Source: Streptomyces fradiae
GTDB lineage: Bacteria > Actinomycetota > Actinomycetes > Streptomycetales > Streptomycetaceae
Length of the DNA: 64,000 bases
NCBI RefSeq assembly: GCF_041270065.1
Contig: NZ_CP065958.1
Location: forward strand, 7,440,001-7,504,000
Reading direction: 5' to 3'
Of this stretch, positions 7,834-17,995 are shown in pieces (the first letter of the stretch is position 1; every line of letters begins with the position of its first letter). Below the pieces are notes generated by a model. That model made no database searches, had not been told where the DNA came from, and saw only the letters and a list, made by a program, of their open reading frames with translations. A program made the translations under genes and the position numbers.

Positions 7834-8769
7834 GTGGGGGCCGAGAACGAGGTGTGGAGCATCGGGGAGCTCGCCGAACGGGCGGGCGTCTCCGTCAAGA
7901 CCGTGCGCTACTACTCCGAGCGCGGGCTGCTGCCGGAGGGCGGACGGACCGGCGGCGGACACCGGCGGTACGGGCCGGGGGCGTTGGAGCGGCTGCGCTC
8001 GATCCGGGCGCTGCGCGCCCTGGAGCTCCCGGTGACGGACGTGGGCCGAGTGCTCGACCAGGGGGCCGCCTGGGAGGACGTCGTCGCGGGCCGGCTGCGC
8101 GAGGTGGAACGGCGGATGACGGCGCTGCGCTGGCACGAGGCCTCGCTGCGGCTGCTCCGCGACGCCCCAGCGGCCGAACGGGCCGAACGCCTGCGGCTGC
8201 TCGGCGGGTTGGCGACGCCGCCGGACACGACCGCGCTGGCCCGGTTCTGGCGGCGCACCCTGCCCGTACGGTTCCCGGCGCGGCTCGCGGCCGCCGTCGT
8301 GGACGTCGCGGTCCCGGAACCGCCCGCCGACCCCACCCCCGCGCAGGTCCTGGCGTACGCCCGGCTCCACGCCCTCGTCGCCGCGGTACCCGCCCCGGCC
8401 GTCCACCTCGCCGGCGTACCGCACCGCCCGAGCGCGCTCTACGAGGGCCTCGCCGAGGCGTACGACCTGGCGGCGGCGCACCGGACCGAGGCCCTGGACC
8501 GCTTCGTCGCCGCCTACGCCGACGCCCTCACTACCCGCGACACCCCCGCCTTCCGGCGCCGCCTCGCCCGTCTCCTCGCCACGGGCGCGGACCCCCTGAT
8601 CGGCCGCTACTGGCACCTCGTCGGCGAACTCCGCGCCCCGGAACACGGCCCCACGGCGGGCGCCCTGCACGGCCGCATGTGCCTGGCCCTCAAACGGGAC
8701 GTCACGGCGGAGGCGGGCGCGGGGACGGAACCATGGCCGGATCCGTCGGCCGGGGTGTGGGGCGAGTAG
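7834..8769 (+). CDS. MerR-family transcriptional regulator
   Basis: A 311-residue DNA-binding regulator. The MerR winged HTH occupies about 8-75 (WSIGELAERAGVSVKTVRYYSERGLL ... GGHRRYGPGALERL), then a dimerisation helix and a roughly 190-residue C-terminal helical domain of no recognised type, which probably binds the inducer. No Cys metal-site pattern is visible, so a small organic ligand is likelier than a metal. The start is GTG at 7834; a -10 TAGGGT at 7821-7826 lies 7 bases upstream and no Shine-Dalgarno is present, so the message is probably leaderless. It should act on the 19-bp-spacer promoter between it and the divergent hydrolase, and may autoregulate. Confidence 0.9.
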   Translation: MGAENEVWSIGELAERAGVSVKTVRYYSERGLLPEGGRTGGGHRRYGPGALERLRSIRALRALELPVTDVGRVLDQGAAWEDVVAGRLREVERRMTALRWHEASLRLLRDAPAAERAERLRLLGGLATPPDTTALARFWRRTLPVRFPARLAAAVVDVAVPEPPADPTPAQVLAYARLHALVAAVPAPAVHLAGVPHRPSALYEGLAEAYDLAAAHRTEALDRFVAAYADALTTRDTPAFRRRLARLLATGADPLIGRYWHLVGELRAPEHGPTAGALHGRMCLALKRDVTAEAGAGTEPWPDPSAGVWGE

Positions 8770-8807
8770 CCCCCCCCGCCCCTCCCGTCCTCCGCCGCCC
8801 GCCATCC

Positions 8808-8849
8808 GTCGCCCGTCAGCCCCCGCCCGTCAGCCCCCGCCCGTCAGCC
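8808..8849. repeat. Short tandem repeat between convergent genes
   Basis: Three copies of a CCCGTCAGCCCCCG-like 14-base unit lie between the MerR gene and the convergent SARP gene and run into the latter's stop codon. Probably replication slippage; no hairpin function is evident. Confidence 0.5.
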
Positions 8850-11756
8850 CTCGACCGTCTCTCGCAGGCGCCTGAGCTCCTTCTCCGCGCGCTGAACCGT
8901 TTCCTTGTAGCCGTGGGCCAGGCCCAGTTCGCGGGCGCGGGTGAGAGCGGGTGCGGCGGCGGTGGGGTCGCCGAGGTCGAGGAGGGCGGCGCCCATGGTG
9001 GCGGTGAGCATGCTGTGGCGGACGCCGAGGAGGCCGTTGACGGTGTCGCCGTCGAGGGTGAGGCCGCGGCGGGCGCAGGCGAGGGCGCCGGCGGGGTCAC
9101 CCGCGGCGAGGAGCTGCTGGGCGCGGTGCTCCAGGGCGAGGAGTTCGGTGATGACGTCGTCGCCGTCCCGGACGAGGGCGATCGCGCGGGCGGTGTGCGC
9201 GAGGGACTCCTCGGTGACGCCGGAGGCGTCGAGCGCGACCGCCAGGTTGACCAGGGCGGTCGCCTCGCTGGACGGCTCGCCGGCGCGGGCCGCGAGGCCG
9301 GGGGCGAGGCGGAGGTGGACCAGGGCCTCGGGAAGGCGCTCCTCCTGGGTGAGGAGCCAGCCGAGCAGCGCGCGGGCCCGGGACTCGGCGTCCGGGTCGT
9401 GCTCGCGGGCGGTCGAGTCGACCGCCGCCTCCAGGAGCGGCACCCAGCCGTCGTGGCTGTTCCACAGCATGTACGGCCACTGGAGCAGGGCGAGCCGCCA
9501 GGCCCGGTCGTGGTGCCCGGCCGCCCGGGCGGCGGCGACCGCCGCGGCGAGGTTGTCGCGCTCGGCCGCGTACCAGAGCAGCGCCGCGTCCCGGCCCGCG
9601 AAGTGCGGCGTGGCGGGCGGCCGGTGGGCGTCCCCGGGCAGCGTGCAGCACGGCAGGTCGTCGGGCTCGGCCGTCTTCGTCGCCGCCATCGCCGTGTACA
9701 TGTAGTGGTCGAGCAGCCGCAGCAGCGCCGCGTCGTCGGGGCGCAGTCGCCGCGCGTAGAGCCGGACCAGATCGTGCAGGGTGTGCCGGCCCGGCGCGTA
9801 CTCGGTGAGCAGGTGCGCGTCGCAGAGCCGGTCCAGGGCCTCGGCGGCGACCGCCGGCGGCCGTTCGAGGAGCGCCGCCGCCGCATTCCGGTCCAGATCG
9901 GGGCCGGGCAGCGCGCCGATCTGCCGGAACAGCCGGGCCGCCTCCTCCGGCAGCCCCTGCACGGTGAGGTGCAGCGCGGCGGCCACGCCCTGCCCGTCGG
10001 GGCCCGCGCAGCCGTCCACCGAAAGCAGGGCGAGCCGCCGCTGTTCGTCGGCGAGTTCGGCGGCCAGATCGGACAGGCGCCAGTGCGGGCGTGCGGCCAG
10101 CTGCGCCGCCGTGACCCGCAGCGCGAGCGGCAGCCCGTCGCAGAGCGAGGCGAGCAGCCGCGCGGCGGCCGGCTCGGCGGCCACCCGGTCGGCGCCGACG
10201 GCCGCCGCGAGCAGCGCCGCCGACTCGTCGACTCCGAGCACGCCAAGGGGCACCGGCCGGGCCAGTTCGGAGACGACGAGCCCGCCGAGCCGCAGCCGGG
10301 AGGTCACCACGGCGGCGCTGCGCGCGCCGGCCGGCAGCAGCGGGCCGGCGGTGTCGGCGCCGCGCACGTTGTCGAGGACGACCAGCAGCGCCCGGTCCTC
10401 GGTCAGCGAGCGGTACAGCGCGGCGGCGGCCGTCGGCGACTCCGGCACCCGGCGCGGCGGCACGCCGAGCGCGAGCAGGAACTCCCGCAGGACATCGCCC
10501 GCGTCCAGACCCTCGTCGGGGCTGAAACCGCGCAGGTCGGCGTAGAGCACACCGTCGGGGAAGCGCGGCGCCCGCCGGTGCGCCCACTGGAGGGCGAGCG
10601 CCGTCTTCCCGACCCCGGCGGGCCCGGTGACGATCGCGACGCGGGCGGCGTCCACGGCCGCGTCCAGCTCCTCCAGTTCGCGCTCGCGCCCGAGGAAGCC
10701 GCGCGGGGTACGGGGCAGCAGATCGGGCGCGGGCCACTGCGGGGCCCCGGCACCGGCGACCGGACCCGGACCCGTTCCCGTACGCGTGGCCGCACCGTCG
10801 ACCGGCATCTCCGCCCAGGCGTGATGACCGGCCGGGCCGGGGACGGCGCCGGCACCAGTACCCGCACCAGGGCGCGTCCCGGGCCCGGCGTCCGCGTCCC
10901 GTACCGCCGCCGAGGAGGGCGTGATCTCGTCGGTCGCGGCGGGCCGCGGCGGGTGCTCGGCCGGCCCCGGCCCGTCGGCGACGGTGGCGACGGCGACCGT
11001 CTGCGGGGGCGTGGTCGTCAGGCCGCGCAGCACCGCCTCGTACGCGGCGCGCAGCGCCGGGCCCGGGTCCACGCCGAGCTCGTCGGCGAGCAGGCCCCGG
11101 GTGCGGTGGTAGCAGTCGAGCGCGTCCGACTGGTGGCCCGCGCGGTACAGCGACAGCATCAGGGCCGCCGTCAGGGACTCGCGCAGCGGGTTCGCCGAGG
11201 CCTCGGCGCGCAGGACGGCCGCGGCCCGGGTGTGCTCGCCCAGCCGCCCGTACGCCGCCGCGAGCTGCTCGACCGTGACCAGCCGGGTCTCCTCCAGGGC
11301 CTGCGCGGCGACGAGCAGCGGCTCGCTGGCCACCGTCCCGGTCAGCGCCGGGCCGCGCCACAGCGCGAGCGCCTCCCGCAGCATCAGGACGGCGTCGCCC
11401 GGGTGCTTCTGGTGCCCGGCGAGCTGGACCAGCTCCTCGAAGCGGTGGGTGTCGAGGAGCTGGTCCGGCATGCGCAGCTCGTAGGCCTGGGAACGGGTGG
11501 CAAGCTCCACCCCGTAGTCGTCCGCGCCGCCCTGCTCGAACAGCGCGCGCAGCCGGGAGACATGCCCCTGGACCACGGTGCGGGCCCGGGCCGGCGGGTC
11601 CTCCGCCCACACCGTGTCGATCAGCCGGTCGACGGGTACGACGGAGTTGGCGCGCAGCAGCAACGCCGCGAGCACGCTTCTCCGCTTGGCGGGGCCGAGC
11701 GGCAGCTCACCCGCCTCGGCCGTGATGGACACCGTCCCGAGCAGGCGGAACTCCAC
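8844..11756 (-). CDS. SARP-family regulator with NB-ARC ATPase and TPR domains (AfsR-like)
   Basis: Large cytoplasmic transcriptional activator, 970 residues from GTG 11756. This start is chosen because AGGGAGGG sits 5-6 bases upstream and the family signature VEFRLLGTVSI begins there, rather than 24 codons earlier. Order: OmpR-like winged helix (about 1-95), bacterial transcriptional activation (BTAD) domain (about 100-250), an Ala/Pro/Gly-rich linker (about 260-360), an NB-ARC ATPase with P-loop GPAGVGKTA (Lys384), and C-terminal helical TPR-like repeats. SARPs of this layout activate secondary-metabolite or morphological genes by binding direct heptamer repeats. No biosynthetic cluster is adjacent, so the target is probably elsewhere. 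AfsR itself cannot be claimed. Confidence 0.93.
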   Translation of the reverse strand: MEFRLLGTVSITAEAGELPLGPAKRRSVLAALLLRANSVVPVDRLIDTVWAEDPPARARTVVQGHVSRLRALFEQGGADDYGVELATRSQAYELRMPDQLLDTHRFEELVQLAGHQKHPGDAVLMLREALALWRGPALTGTVASEPLLVAAQALEETRLVTVEQLAAAYGRLGEHTRAAAVLRAEASANPLRESLTAALMLSLYRAGHQSDALDCYHRTRGLLADELGVDPGPALRAAYEAVLRGLTTTPPQTVAVATVADGPGPAEHPPRPAATDEITPSSAAVRDADAGPGTRPGAGTGAGAVPGPAGHHAWAEMPVDGAATRTGTGPGPVAGAGAPQWPAPDLLPRTPRGFLGRERELEELDAAVDAARVAIVTGPAGVGKTALALQWAHRRAPRFPDGVLYADLRGFSPDEGLDAGDVLREFLLALGVPPRRVPESPTAAAALYRSLTEDRALLVVLDNVRGADTAGPLLPAGARSAAVVTSRLRLGGLVVSELARPVPLGVLGVDESAALLAAAVGADRVAAEPAAARLLASLCDGLPLALRVTAAQLAARPHWRLSDLAAELADEQRRLALLSVDGCAGPDGQGVAAALHLTVQGLPEEAARLFRQIGALPGPDLDRNAAAALLERPPAVAAEALDRLCDAHLLTEYAPGRHTLHDLVRLYARRLRPDDAALLRLLDHYMYTAMAATKTAEPDDLPCCTLPGDAHRPPATPHFAGRDAALLWYAAERDNLAAAVAAARAAGHHDRAWRLALLQWPYMLWNSHDGWVPLLEAAVDSTAREHDPDAESRARALLGWLLTQEERLPEALVHLRLAPGLAARAGEPSSEATALVNLAVALDASGVTEESLAHTARAIALVRDGDDVITELLALEHRAQQLLAAGDPAGALACARRGLTLDGDTVNGLLGVRHSMLTATMGAALLDLGDPTAAAPALTRARELGLAHGYKETVQRAEKELRRLRETVEG

Positions 11757-11858
11757 CCAGCCCTCCCTGTCGCCTCGATCCCGTGGGCCTTCCAGTATCC
11801 CCAATGCCGGGACCGGGTCGTTCGACAAGCGGCCGGTTTCGGCCCCTTCCGGGCGTGT

Positions 11859-12638
11859 CTAGGCGTTCGGGTCGAAGGGGATGCCCGCCGGCTTGGCGTT
11901 CGACAGGGTGTACGAGAAGTCGGCGTCGTCGATCTTGAGGGTGGCCGAACCGAAGTTCGCCGCCGTCAGCCGGTCCCGCAGTCCGGCCGGGTAGCCGTTC
12001 CAGCCGACGAGGCGCGGGTAGAACCAGCCGCCGGTGGAGTTCTCGATCTGGTCGTCGGAGGAGTTGGCGAAGCGGTAGCAATGGGTGGACAGACCGTCCT
12101 TGTGGTAGACGATCTTGGGGTGGGTGCCGTCGAAGCGGATGGTCGAGCGGTCGGCGATCTGGTAGCCGCTGTGCTGCGAGGCCGACACGTACTTCACCTG
12201 GTTGTCGCTGATCCAGACGACGATGTGCTCCCAGTCGTGGGTGTGGCCGATCGCCAGCGGGCCCCAGGTCGCCTGGTCCTTCTCGTAGTAGCCGGCGTAG
12301 ACCACGGCGCACCAGCCGTTGTTGCACTTGGCGCGGGAGTAGCTGTTCGCGGCGGCCAGCTGGGCCGGGTCGTGGCACTTGCCGTTGACCGTGCCGCCGA
12401 GCTTCAGACCGGGGTTGAGCGTTCCGTCGGAGCCGATGGCGGCGGTCATGTAGCAGCCGTCGGTGTCGAAGTCGTACGCCGGGGCGAAGGTCTGGTCGAG
12501 GCCGTCGGCGTTCTGCGGGAGCGGCGGGAGCACGGCCGCCTGGGCGGTCGCAGGGACGCCGACGACGAGTCCGAGGGCGCACAGCAGGGCGGCGAGCGCC
12601 GTACGGCGGCGCCGCCTCGGCGTGGAGGTCAGGTGCAC
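11859..12638 (-). CDS. Secreted NPP1/NLP-family (necrosis-inducing-like) protein
   Basis: A 259-residue exported protein. The start is GTG 12638, which has AAGGAG five bases upstream; upstream in-frame codons have no such site. The signal peptide has an RRRRR n-region and is cleaved near VPATAQAA (about residue 35). The mature part carries the NLP heptapeptide variant GHTHDWEH (131-138; consensus GHRHDWE), which in plant-pathogen NLPs binds a divalent cation needed for membrane damage. Several Cys pairs fit the disulfides of the family, and TGGWFYPRLVGWNGYP is also typical. Toxic activity on plants is not implied; many soil actinomycetes carry such proteins with unknown roles. No linked secretion genes are seen. 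Confidence 0.85.
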   Translation of the reverse strand: MHLTSTPRRRRRTALAALLCALGLVVGVPATAQAAVLPPLPQNADGLDQTFAPAYDFDTDGCYMTAAIGSDGTLNPGLKLGGTVNGKCHDPAQLAAANSYSRAKCNNGWCAVVYAGYYEKDQATWGPLAIGHTHDWEHIVVWISDNQVKYVSASQHSGYQIADRSTIRFDGTHPKIVYHKDGLSTHCYRFANSSDDQIENSTGGWFYPRLVGWNGYPAGLRDRLTAANFGSATLKIDDADFSYTLSNAKPAGIPFDPNA

Positions 12639-13878
<1,240 letters not shown>

Positions 13879-14019
13879 CAACCGCCCGGTTCCCCCGACC
13901 CGATGCGCACCCCGCCGATCTTCGGCATCCTGGTGGCTTGAAGTACGCCCCCGGCAGGGTGCGTTGGGGGCCCGGTGGGGTGATCCGCGGCGGGGGCCGC
14001 GGAGGGGGGAGGCGCGACC

Positions 14020-15120
14020 ATGAGCGCGCACGACATGCAGGAGCAGGCGGAAGAGCGGGAGCCCGCCGCCGAGCAGGACGTCACAGAGCAGGACGGTGCC
14101 GAACAGGACGGCGCCCCGCAGGGCCCCGCGCCCAGGAAGCGGCGCCGCCCCAAGGGGCGGACCGTCCTCCTGAGCGCCCTCGCGCTCTTCGTCGCGGCGG
14201 TGCTCCTGACCGCCGGGGCGGGCTACTGGGCGTACCAGCACTACACCGACCGGGTGCAGCGCATCCCGCAGACCTTCCCGACCAACGCGCCGGTGCCCGC
14301 CGCGTCCAAGGGCGGACAGAACTTCCTGCTCATGGGCCTCGACTCGCGCTCCGAGGTGCCCACCACCGGCAGCGACGCCAAGGGCAGGCTGTGGAAGTAC
14401 GGCGACCAGCGCAGCGACGCGATGATGCTGGTGCACATCCCGGCCGACCACTCCGCCGCCTATGTCGTCTCGCTGCCCCGCGACTCCTGGGTGGACATCC
14501 CCGGCCGGGGCCGGGCCAAGCTCAACGCGGCCTTCTCCTGGGGCGGCCCGCCGCTGCTCATCGACACCGTGCAGCGGCTCACCGACGTCCGGGTCGACCA
14601 CTTCGCCGTCATCGACTGGAACGGCTTCCGCAAGCTGACCGACGCCGTCGGCGGCGTGGACATCATCATGTCGGACGGCGAGCGCCGGCACCTGAACGGC
14701 GAACAGGCCCTGGACTACGTGGGGGAGCGCAAGGATCTCCCCAACGGCGACTTCGACCGCACCCACCGGCAGCAGAACTATCTGCGCACGGTCCTGGAGA
14801 AGGTGATGGACTCCGCCTCCCTCAAGGACCCGCTGCGACTGAAGGAGACTCTCGACATCTTCACCGAGACGGTCTCGGTCGACGAGCGCTTCGGCGACGA
14901 CGAGATGCGCGAACTGGTCTGGAACATGCGGGAGGTGCGGTCCGGAGACATGACCTTCATGAACGCTCCGGTGAAGGGCACCGGTATGGAGAAGGGGCAG
15001 TCGGTGGTCTACCTCGACCGGGCGCGCTGCACGGCGCTCTGGCAGGCGTACAAGGACGACGAGGTCGGGGAGTACGTCGACACCCACCCGATCGACCGCC
15101 TTCGCCCCGCCACCAACTAG
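14020..15120 (+). CDS. LytR-CpsA-Psr (LCP) family cell-wall glycopolymer ligase
   Basis: Type II membrane protein of 366 residues that would transfer lipid-linked anionic glycopolymers onto peptidoglycan. Order: charged cytoplasmic tail of about 47 residues with Glu/Gln and Lys/Arg clusters, one membrane helix (about 48-70), then the extracellular LCP domain. Family landmarks: FLLMGLDSRSE, SDAMMLVHIPA, VSLPRDSWVDIPG (the phosphate-binding Arg), KLNAAFSWGGP, DHFAVIDWNGF and AVGGVDI. A purine-rich GGAGGGGGGAGG lies just before the ATG. Streptomyces carry many LCP paralogs; the specific polymer is not predictable. Confidence 0.93.
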   Translation: MSAHDMQEQAEEREPAAEQDVTEQDGAEQDGAPQGPAPRKRRRPKGRTVLLSALALFVAAVLLTAGAGYWAYQHYTDRVQRIPQTFPTNAPVPAASKGGQNFLLMGLDSRSEVPTTGSDAKGRLWKYGDQRSDAMMLVHIPADHSAAYVVSLPRDSWVDIPGRGRAKLNAAFSWGGPPLLIDTVQRLTDVRVDHFAVIDWNGFRKLTDAVGGVDIIMSDGERRHLNGEQALDYVGERKDLPNGDFDRTHRQQNYLRTVLEKVMDSASLKDPLRLKETLDIFTETVSVDERFGDDEMRELVWNMREVRSGDMTFMNAPVKGTGMEKGQSVVYLDRARCTALWQAYKDDEVGEYVDTHPIDRLRPATN

Positions 15121-15187
15121 GCAGGTCAGAGGGGGAGTTGTGGCCCCCGGTGGGGTGCGGAAAACGGGCGGGGAGTGAGACGGGGGC

Positions 15188-15216
15188 TTGACGGACGCAT
15201 TGGTCCAGTCCAATCT
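15188..15216 (+). promoter_or_regulatory. Chitinase promoter overlapped by a DasR-like operator
   Basis: A -35 TTGACG (15188-15193) and a -10 CAATCT (15211-15216) are 17 bases apart. The palindrome ATTGG-TCCAGT-CCAAT (15199-15214) covers the spacer and the -10. Its core TGGTCCAGTCCA matches the DasR-responsive element (consensus close to TGGTCTAGACCA) known in front of Streptomyces chitinase genes. Binding there would block RNA polymerase and be released by N-acetylglucosamine metabolites. The match is by eye. Confidence 0.78.
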
Positions 15217-15291
15217 GTGACGCGCTTGTCCTCCCGCATTCCCCGGCAGTCCCCGCACGCCCCCGCCCCCACAACTCCCCCTGGAGGTACG

Positions 15292-16968
15292 GTGCTTGTC
15301 CGCAACCGCCTGGTGGCGACGCTCGGCGCGTCGCTCCTCGGCGCGGCGGCCCTGGTCGCCCTGCCCGCCCCCGCTCAGGCCGCCGAACTGCTGAGCAACC
15401 CGGGCTTCGAGTCCGGCACCCTGTCCGGCTGGAGCTGTTCCGGCGGCACCGGCTCCGTCGTCACCAGCCCCGTGCACAGCGGCACCAAGGCCCTCGCCGG
15501 TGCCGCGAGCGCGTCCGACAACGCCCGCTGCGCCCAGACCGTCGCCGTGCAGCCCAACACCACCTACACGCTGTCCGGTTGGGTGCGCGGCAACTACGTG
15601 TACCTCGGCGTCGACGGCGGAACCTCGACCTGGACCGCGTCCGCGCCCTCGTACCAGCGCCTGTCGCTCAGCTTCACCACCGGCGCGAGCCAGACCAGCG
15701 CCACCGTCTACACCCACGGCTGGTACGGCCAGGGCACCTACTACGCCGACGACATCAGCCTCGACGGCCCCGGCGGCGGAGGCGGCGGCACCGACACCCA
15801 GGCGCCGAGCGCGCCCACCGGCCTCCAGGTGGCGTCCAAGACCGCCTCCGCGGTGACCCTCACCTGGGCCGCGGCCACCGACAACGTCGGCGTCACCGGC
15901 TACGACGTCTACCAGGGCGCCACCAAGGTCAGCACGGTCACCGGCACCTCGGCCACCGTCGGCGGGCTCGCCGCGAGCACCTCGTACACCTTCACCGTGA
16001 AGGCCCGCGACGCCGCGGGCAACGTCTCGCCCGCCTCCAACACCGCCACCGTCACCACCGAGGCCGGCGGCGGGGGCGGCGGCACCGGCTTCAAGCAGGC
16101 CGCGCCCTACCTCTACCTCGGCTGGGGCAACCCGCCGGCGCCCGCCACCGTCATGAACGCCACCGGCATCAAGACCTTCACCATGGCCTTCATCCTCTCC
16201 TCCGGCGGCTGCAACCCGGCCTGGGACGGGCAGCGCCCGCTGACCGGCGGCGTCGACCAGTCCACCATCGCCGCCGTCCGCGCGGCCGGCGGTGACATCG
16301 TCCCGTCCATCGGCGGCTGGTCCGGCAACAAGCTCGGCCCCAACTGCTCGACCCCCGAGGCCCTGGCCGGCGCCTACCAGAAGGTCATCGACGCCTACGG
16401 CCTGAAGTCGATCGACGTCGACATCGAGAACACCGACGAGTTCGAGAACGCGGCCGTCCAGGACCGCATCCTCGGCGCCCTGAAGATCGTCAAGGCCAAC
16501 AACCCCGGCCTGCGGACCATCCTCACCTTCGGCACCTCGACCACCGGCCCCACCTACTACGGCAACCGGCTGATCGAGCAGTCCAAGGCGCTCAACGCGA
16601 ACATCGACGTCTTCACCATCATGCCCTTCGACTTCGGCGGCGGCGCCGACATGTACGGCAACACCGTCAACGCCGCCAACGGCCTGAAGAACAAGCTGAA
16701 GTCGGTCTACGGCTGGGACGACGCCACCGCCTACGCCCACGTCGGCATCTCCGGCATGAACGGCCTCTCCGACCAGCAGGAGGTCACCACGCAGCAGATC
16801 TGGACGCAGATCCGCGACTGGGCCAACGCCAACCACATCGCCCGGCTCGCCTTCTGGTCCGTCAACCGCGACCGCGGCTGCGCGGGCGGCGGCGTGACCG
16901 AGACCTGCTCCGGCATCGCCCAGAGCGACTGGGAGTTCACCCGGATCACCGCCGGTTTCACCGGCTGA
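15292..16968 (+). CDS. Secreted family 18 chitinase with carbohydrate-binding and FnIII domains
   Basis: Extracellular chitinase of 558 residues. The start is GTG 15292 with GGAGG four bases upstream. Order: signal peptide (to about 30, PAPAQAAE), jelly-roll carbohydrate-binding module (about 31-160, ELLSNPGFESGTLSGW), Gly-rich linker, fibronectin type III domain (about 168-258), Gly-rich linker, and GH18 catalytic domain (about 265-558). The active-site strand reads KSIDVDIEN: Asp375, Asp377 and the acid Glu379 of the DxxDxDxE motif are present, while the first Asp of the motif is Lys, as in one actinobacterial subgroup. Only this gene carries the DasR-like site. A bidirectional terminator ends it. 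It hydrolyses chitin to oligomers for uptake. Confidence 0.94.
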   Translation: MLVRNRLVATLGASLLGAAALVALPAPAQAAELLSNPGFESGTLSGWSCSGGTGSVVTSPVHSGTKALAGAASASDNARCAQTVAVQPNTTYTLSGWVRGNYVYLGVDGGTSTWTASAPSYQRLSLSFTTGASQTSATVYTHGWYGQGTYYADDISLDGPGGGGGGTDTQAPSAPTGLQVASKTASAVTLTWAAATDNVGVTGYDVYQGATKVSTVTGTSATVGGLAASTSYTFTVKARDAAGNVSPASNTATVTTEAGGGGGGTGFKQAAPYLYLGWGNPPAPATVMNATGIKTFTMAFILSSGGCNPAWDGQRPLTGGVDQSTIAAVRAAGGDIVPSIGGWSGNKLGPNCSTPEALAGAYQKVIDAYGLKSIDVDIENTDEFENAAVQDRILGALKIVKANNPGLRTILTFGTSTTGPTYYGNRLIEQSKALNANIDVFTIMPFDFGGGADMYGNTVNAANGLKNKLKSVYGWDDATAYAHVGISGMNGLSDQQEVTTQQIWTQIRDWANANHIARLAFWSVNRDRGCAGGGVTETCSGIAQSDWEFTRITAGFTG

Positions 16969-16971
16969 CCC

Positions 16972-17022
16972 GAGTCCCCGGGGCCCGGCCGGCCCCCCGT
17001 GACCGGCCGGGCCCCAGGACTC
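16972..17022. terminator. Bidirectional terminator between chitinase and peptide-ABC genes
   Basis: A perfect 13-bp GC stem (16980-16992 with 17003-17015) around a 10-base loop, extended by flanking arms GAGTCC and GGACTC. It lies between two convergent genes and touches the stop codon of the minus-strand ATPase. Confidence 0.85.
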
Positions 17023-17995
17023 AGCCCGTCTCCGGGAAGTGGCAGGCCACCTCCCTCGCCTCCCCCGCCGCGGTCCGCCGCAGCGGGGGAGACTCCGTCC
17101 GGCACAGTGCCTGCGCCTTCGGACAGCGCGGATGGAAGGTGCAGCCCGGGGGCGGCGCCGCCGGGCTCGGGGGGTCGCCGAGCAGGGTGATCCGCTCCCG
17201 GGCCCGCTCGGCCGCCGGGTCCGGCAGCGGCACCGCCGAGAGCAGCGCCCGGGTGTAGGGGTGCGCGGGCGCCCCGTACACCCGCTCCTTCGGGCCGATC
17301 TCCACGATCCGCCCCAGATACATCACCGCCACCCGGTCGCAGACCCGCCGCACCACCGACAGATCGTGGGCGACGAAGAGGTACGAGAGACCGAGCTCCC
17401 GCTGCAGCCGCCCCATCAGATTGACGATCTGCGCCTGTACGGACACGTCCAGGGCCGACACCGGCTCGTCGGCGACCACCAGGCGCGGCCCGGTCGCCAG
17501 GGCGCGCGCGATGCCGATCCGCTGCGCCTGACCGCCGGAGAACTCGTGCGGGAACCGGTCCAGATGCTCCGGGAGCAGCCCCACGAGCTCCAGGAGCTCG
17601 GCCGCCCGCGCCCGGGCCTCGGCGGCCGAACTCCCCTGCACCAGCAGGGGATCGGCGATGATCCGGGACACCGTACGGCGCGGGTTGAGCGAGGAGTGCG
17701 GGTCCTGGAAGACCATCTGGATCTCGCGGCGCAGCGGCTTGAGCGCCCGCGCGGACAGCCGGCTGATGTCCCGCCCGTCGTACGTGACGGTGCCGGAGGT
17801 GGGTTCGAGCAGCCGGACGATCATCCGTCCGGTGGTCGACTTGCCGCAGCCGGACTCCCCGACCAGGCCCAGGGTCTCGCCCTGGGCGATGTCGAAGGAG
17901 ACGCCGTCCACGGCCCGCACCCGGGCGGAGCGGGACCCGCGCCCGGGAAAGGTCATCGTCAGGTCGCGGACGGAGAGGAGGGGAGGTGTGCTCAT
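17021..17995 (-). CDS. Peptide ABC transporter ATP-binding protein (OppF/DppF type)
   Basis: A 324-residue ATPase, last gene of a five-gene peptide-uptake operon. Walker A GESGCGKST, Q-loop MVFQDPHSSLNPR, signature FSGGQAQRIGIARAL, Walker B LVVADEPVSALD and switch His VAHDL are all present. The C-terminal oligopeptide-transporter extension with a Cys cluster (CTFHPRCPKAQALC) is characteristic and may hold an Fe-S cluster. Its ATG overlaps the previous gene's stop (ATGA). Confidence 0.94.
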   Translation of the reverse strand: MSTPPLLSVRDLTMTFPGRGSRSARVRAVDGVSFDIAQGETLGLVGESGCGKSTTGRMIVRLLEPTSGTVTYDGRDISRLSARALKPLRREIQMVFQDPHSSLNPRRTVSRIIADPLLVQGSSAAEARARAAELLELVGLLPEHLDRFPHEFSGGQAQRIGIARALATGPRLVVADEPVSALDVSVQAQIVNLMGRLQRELGLSYLFVAHDLSVVRRVCDRVAVMYLGRIVEIGPKERVYGAPAHPYTRALLSAVPLPDPAAERARERITLLGDPPSPAAPPPGCTFHPRCPKAQALCRTESPPLRRTAAGEAREVACHFPETG

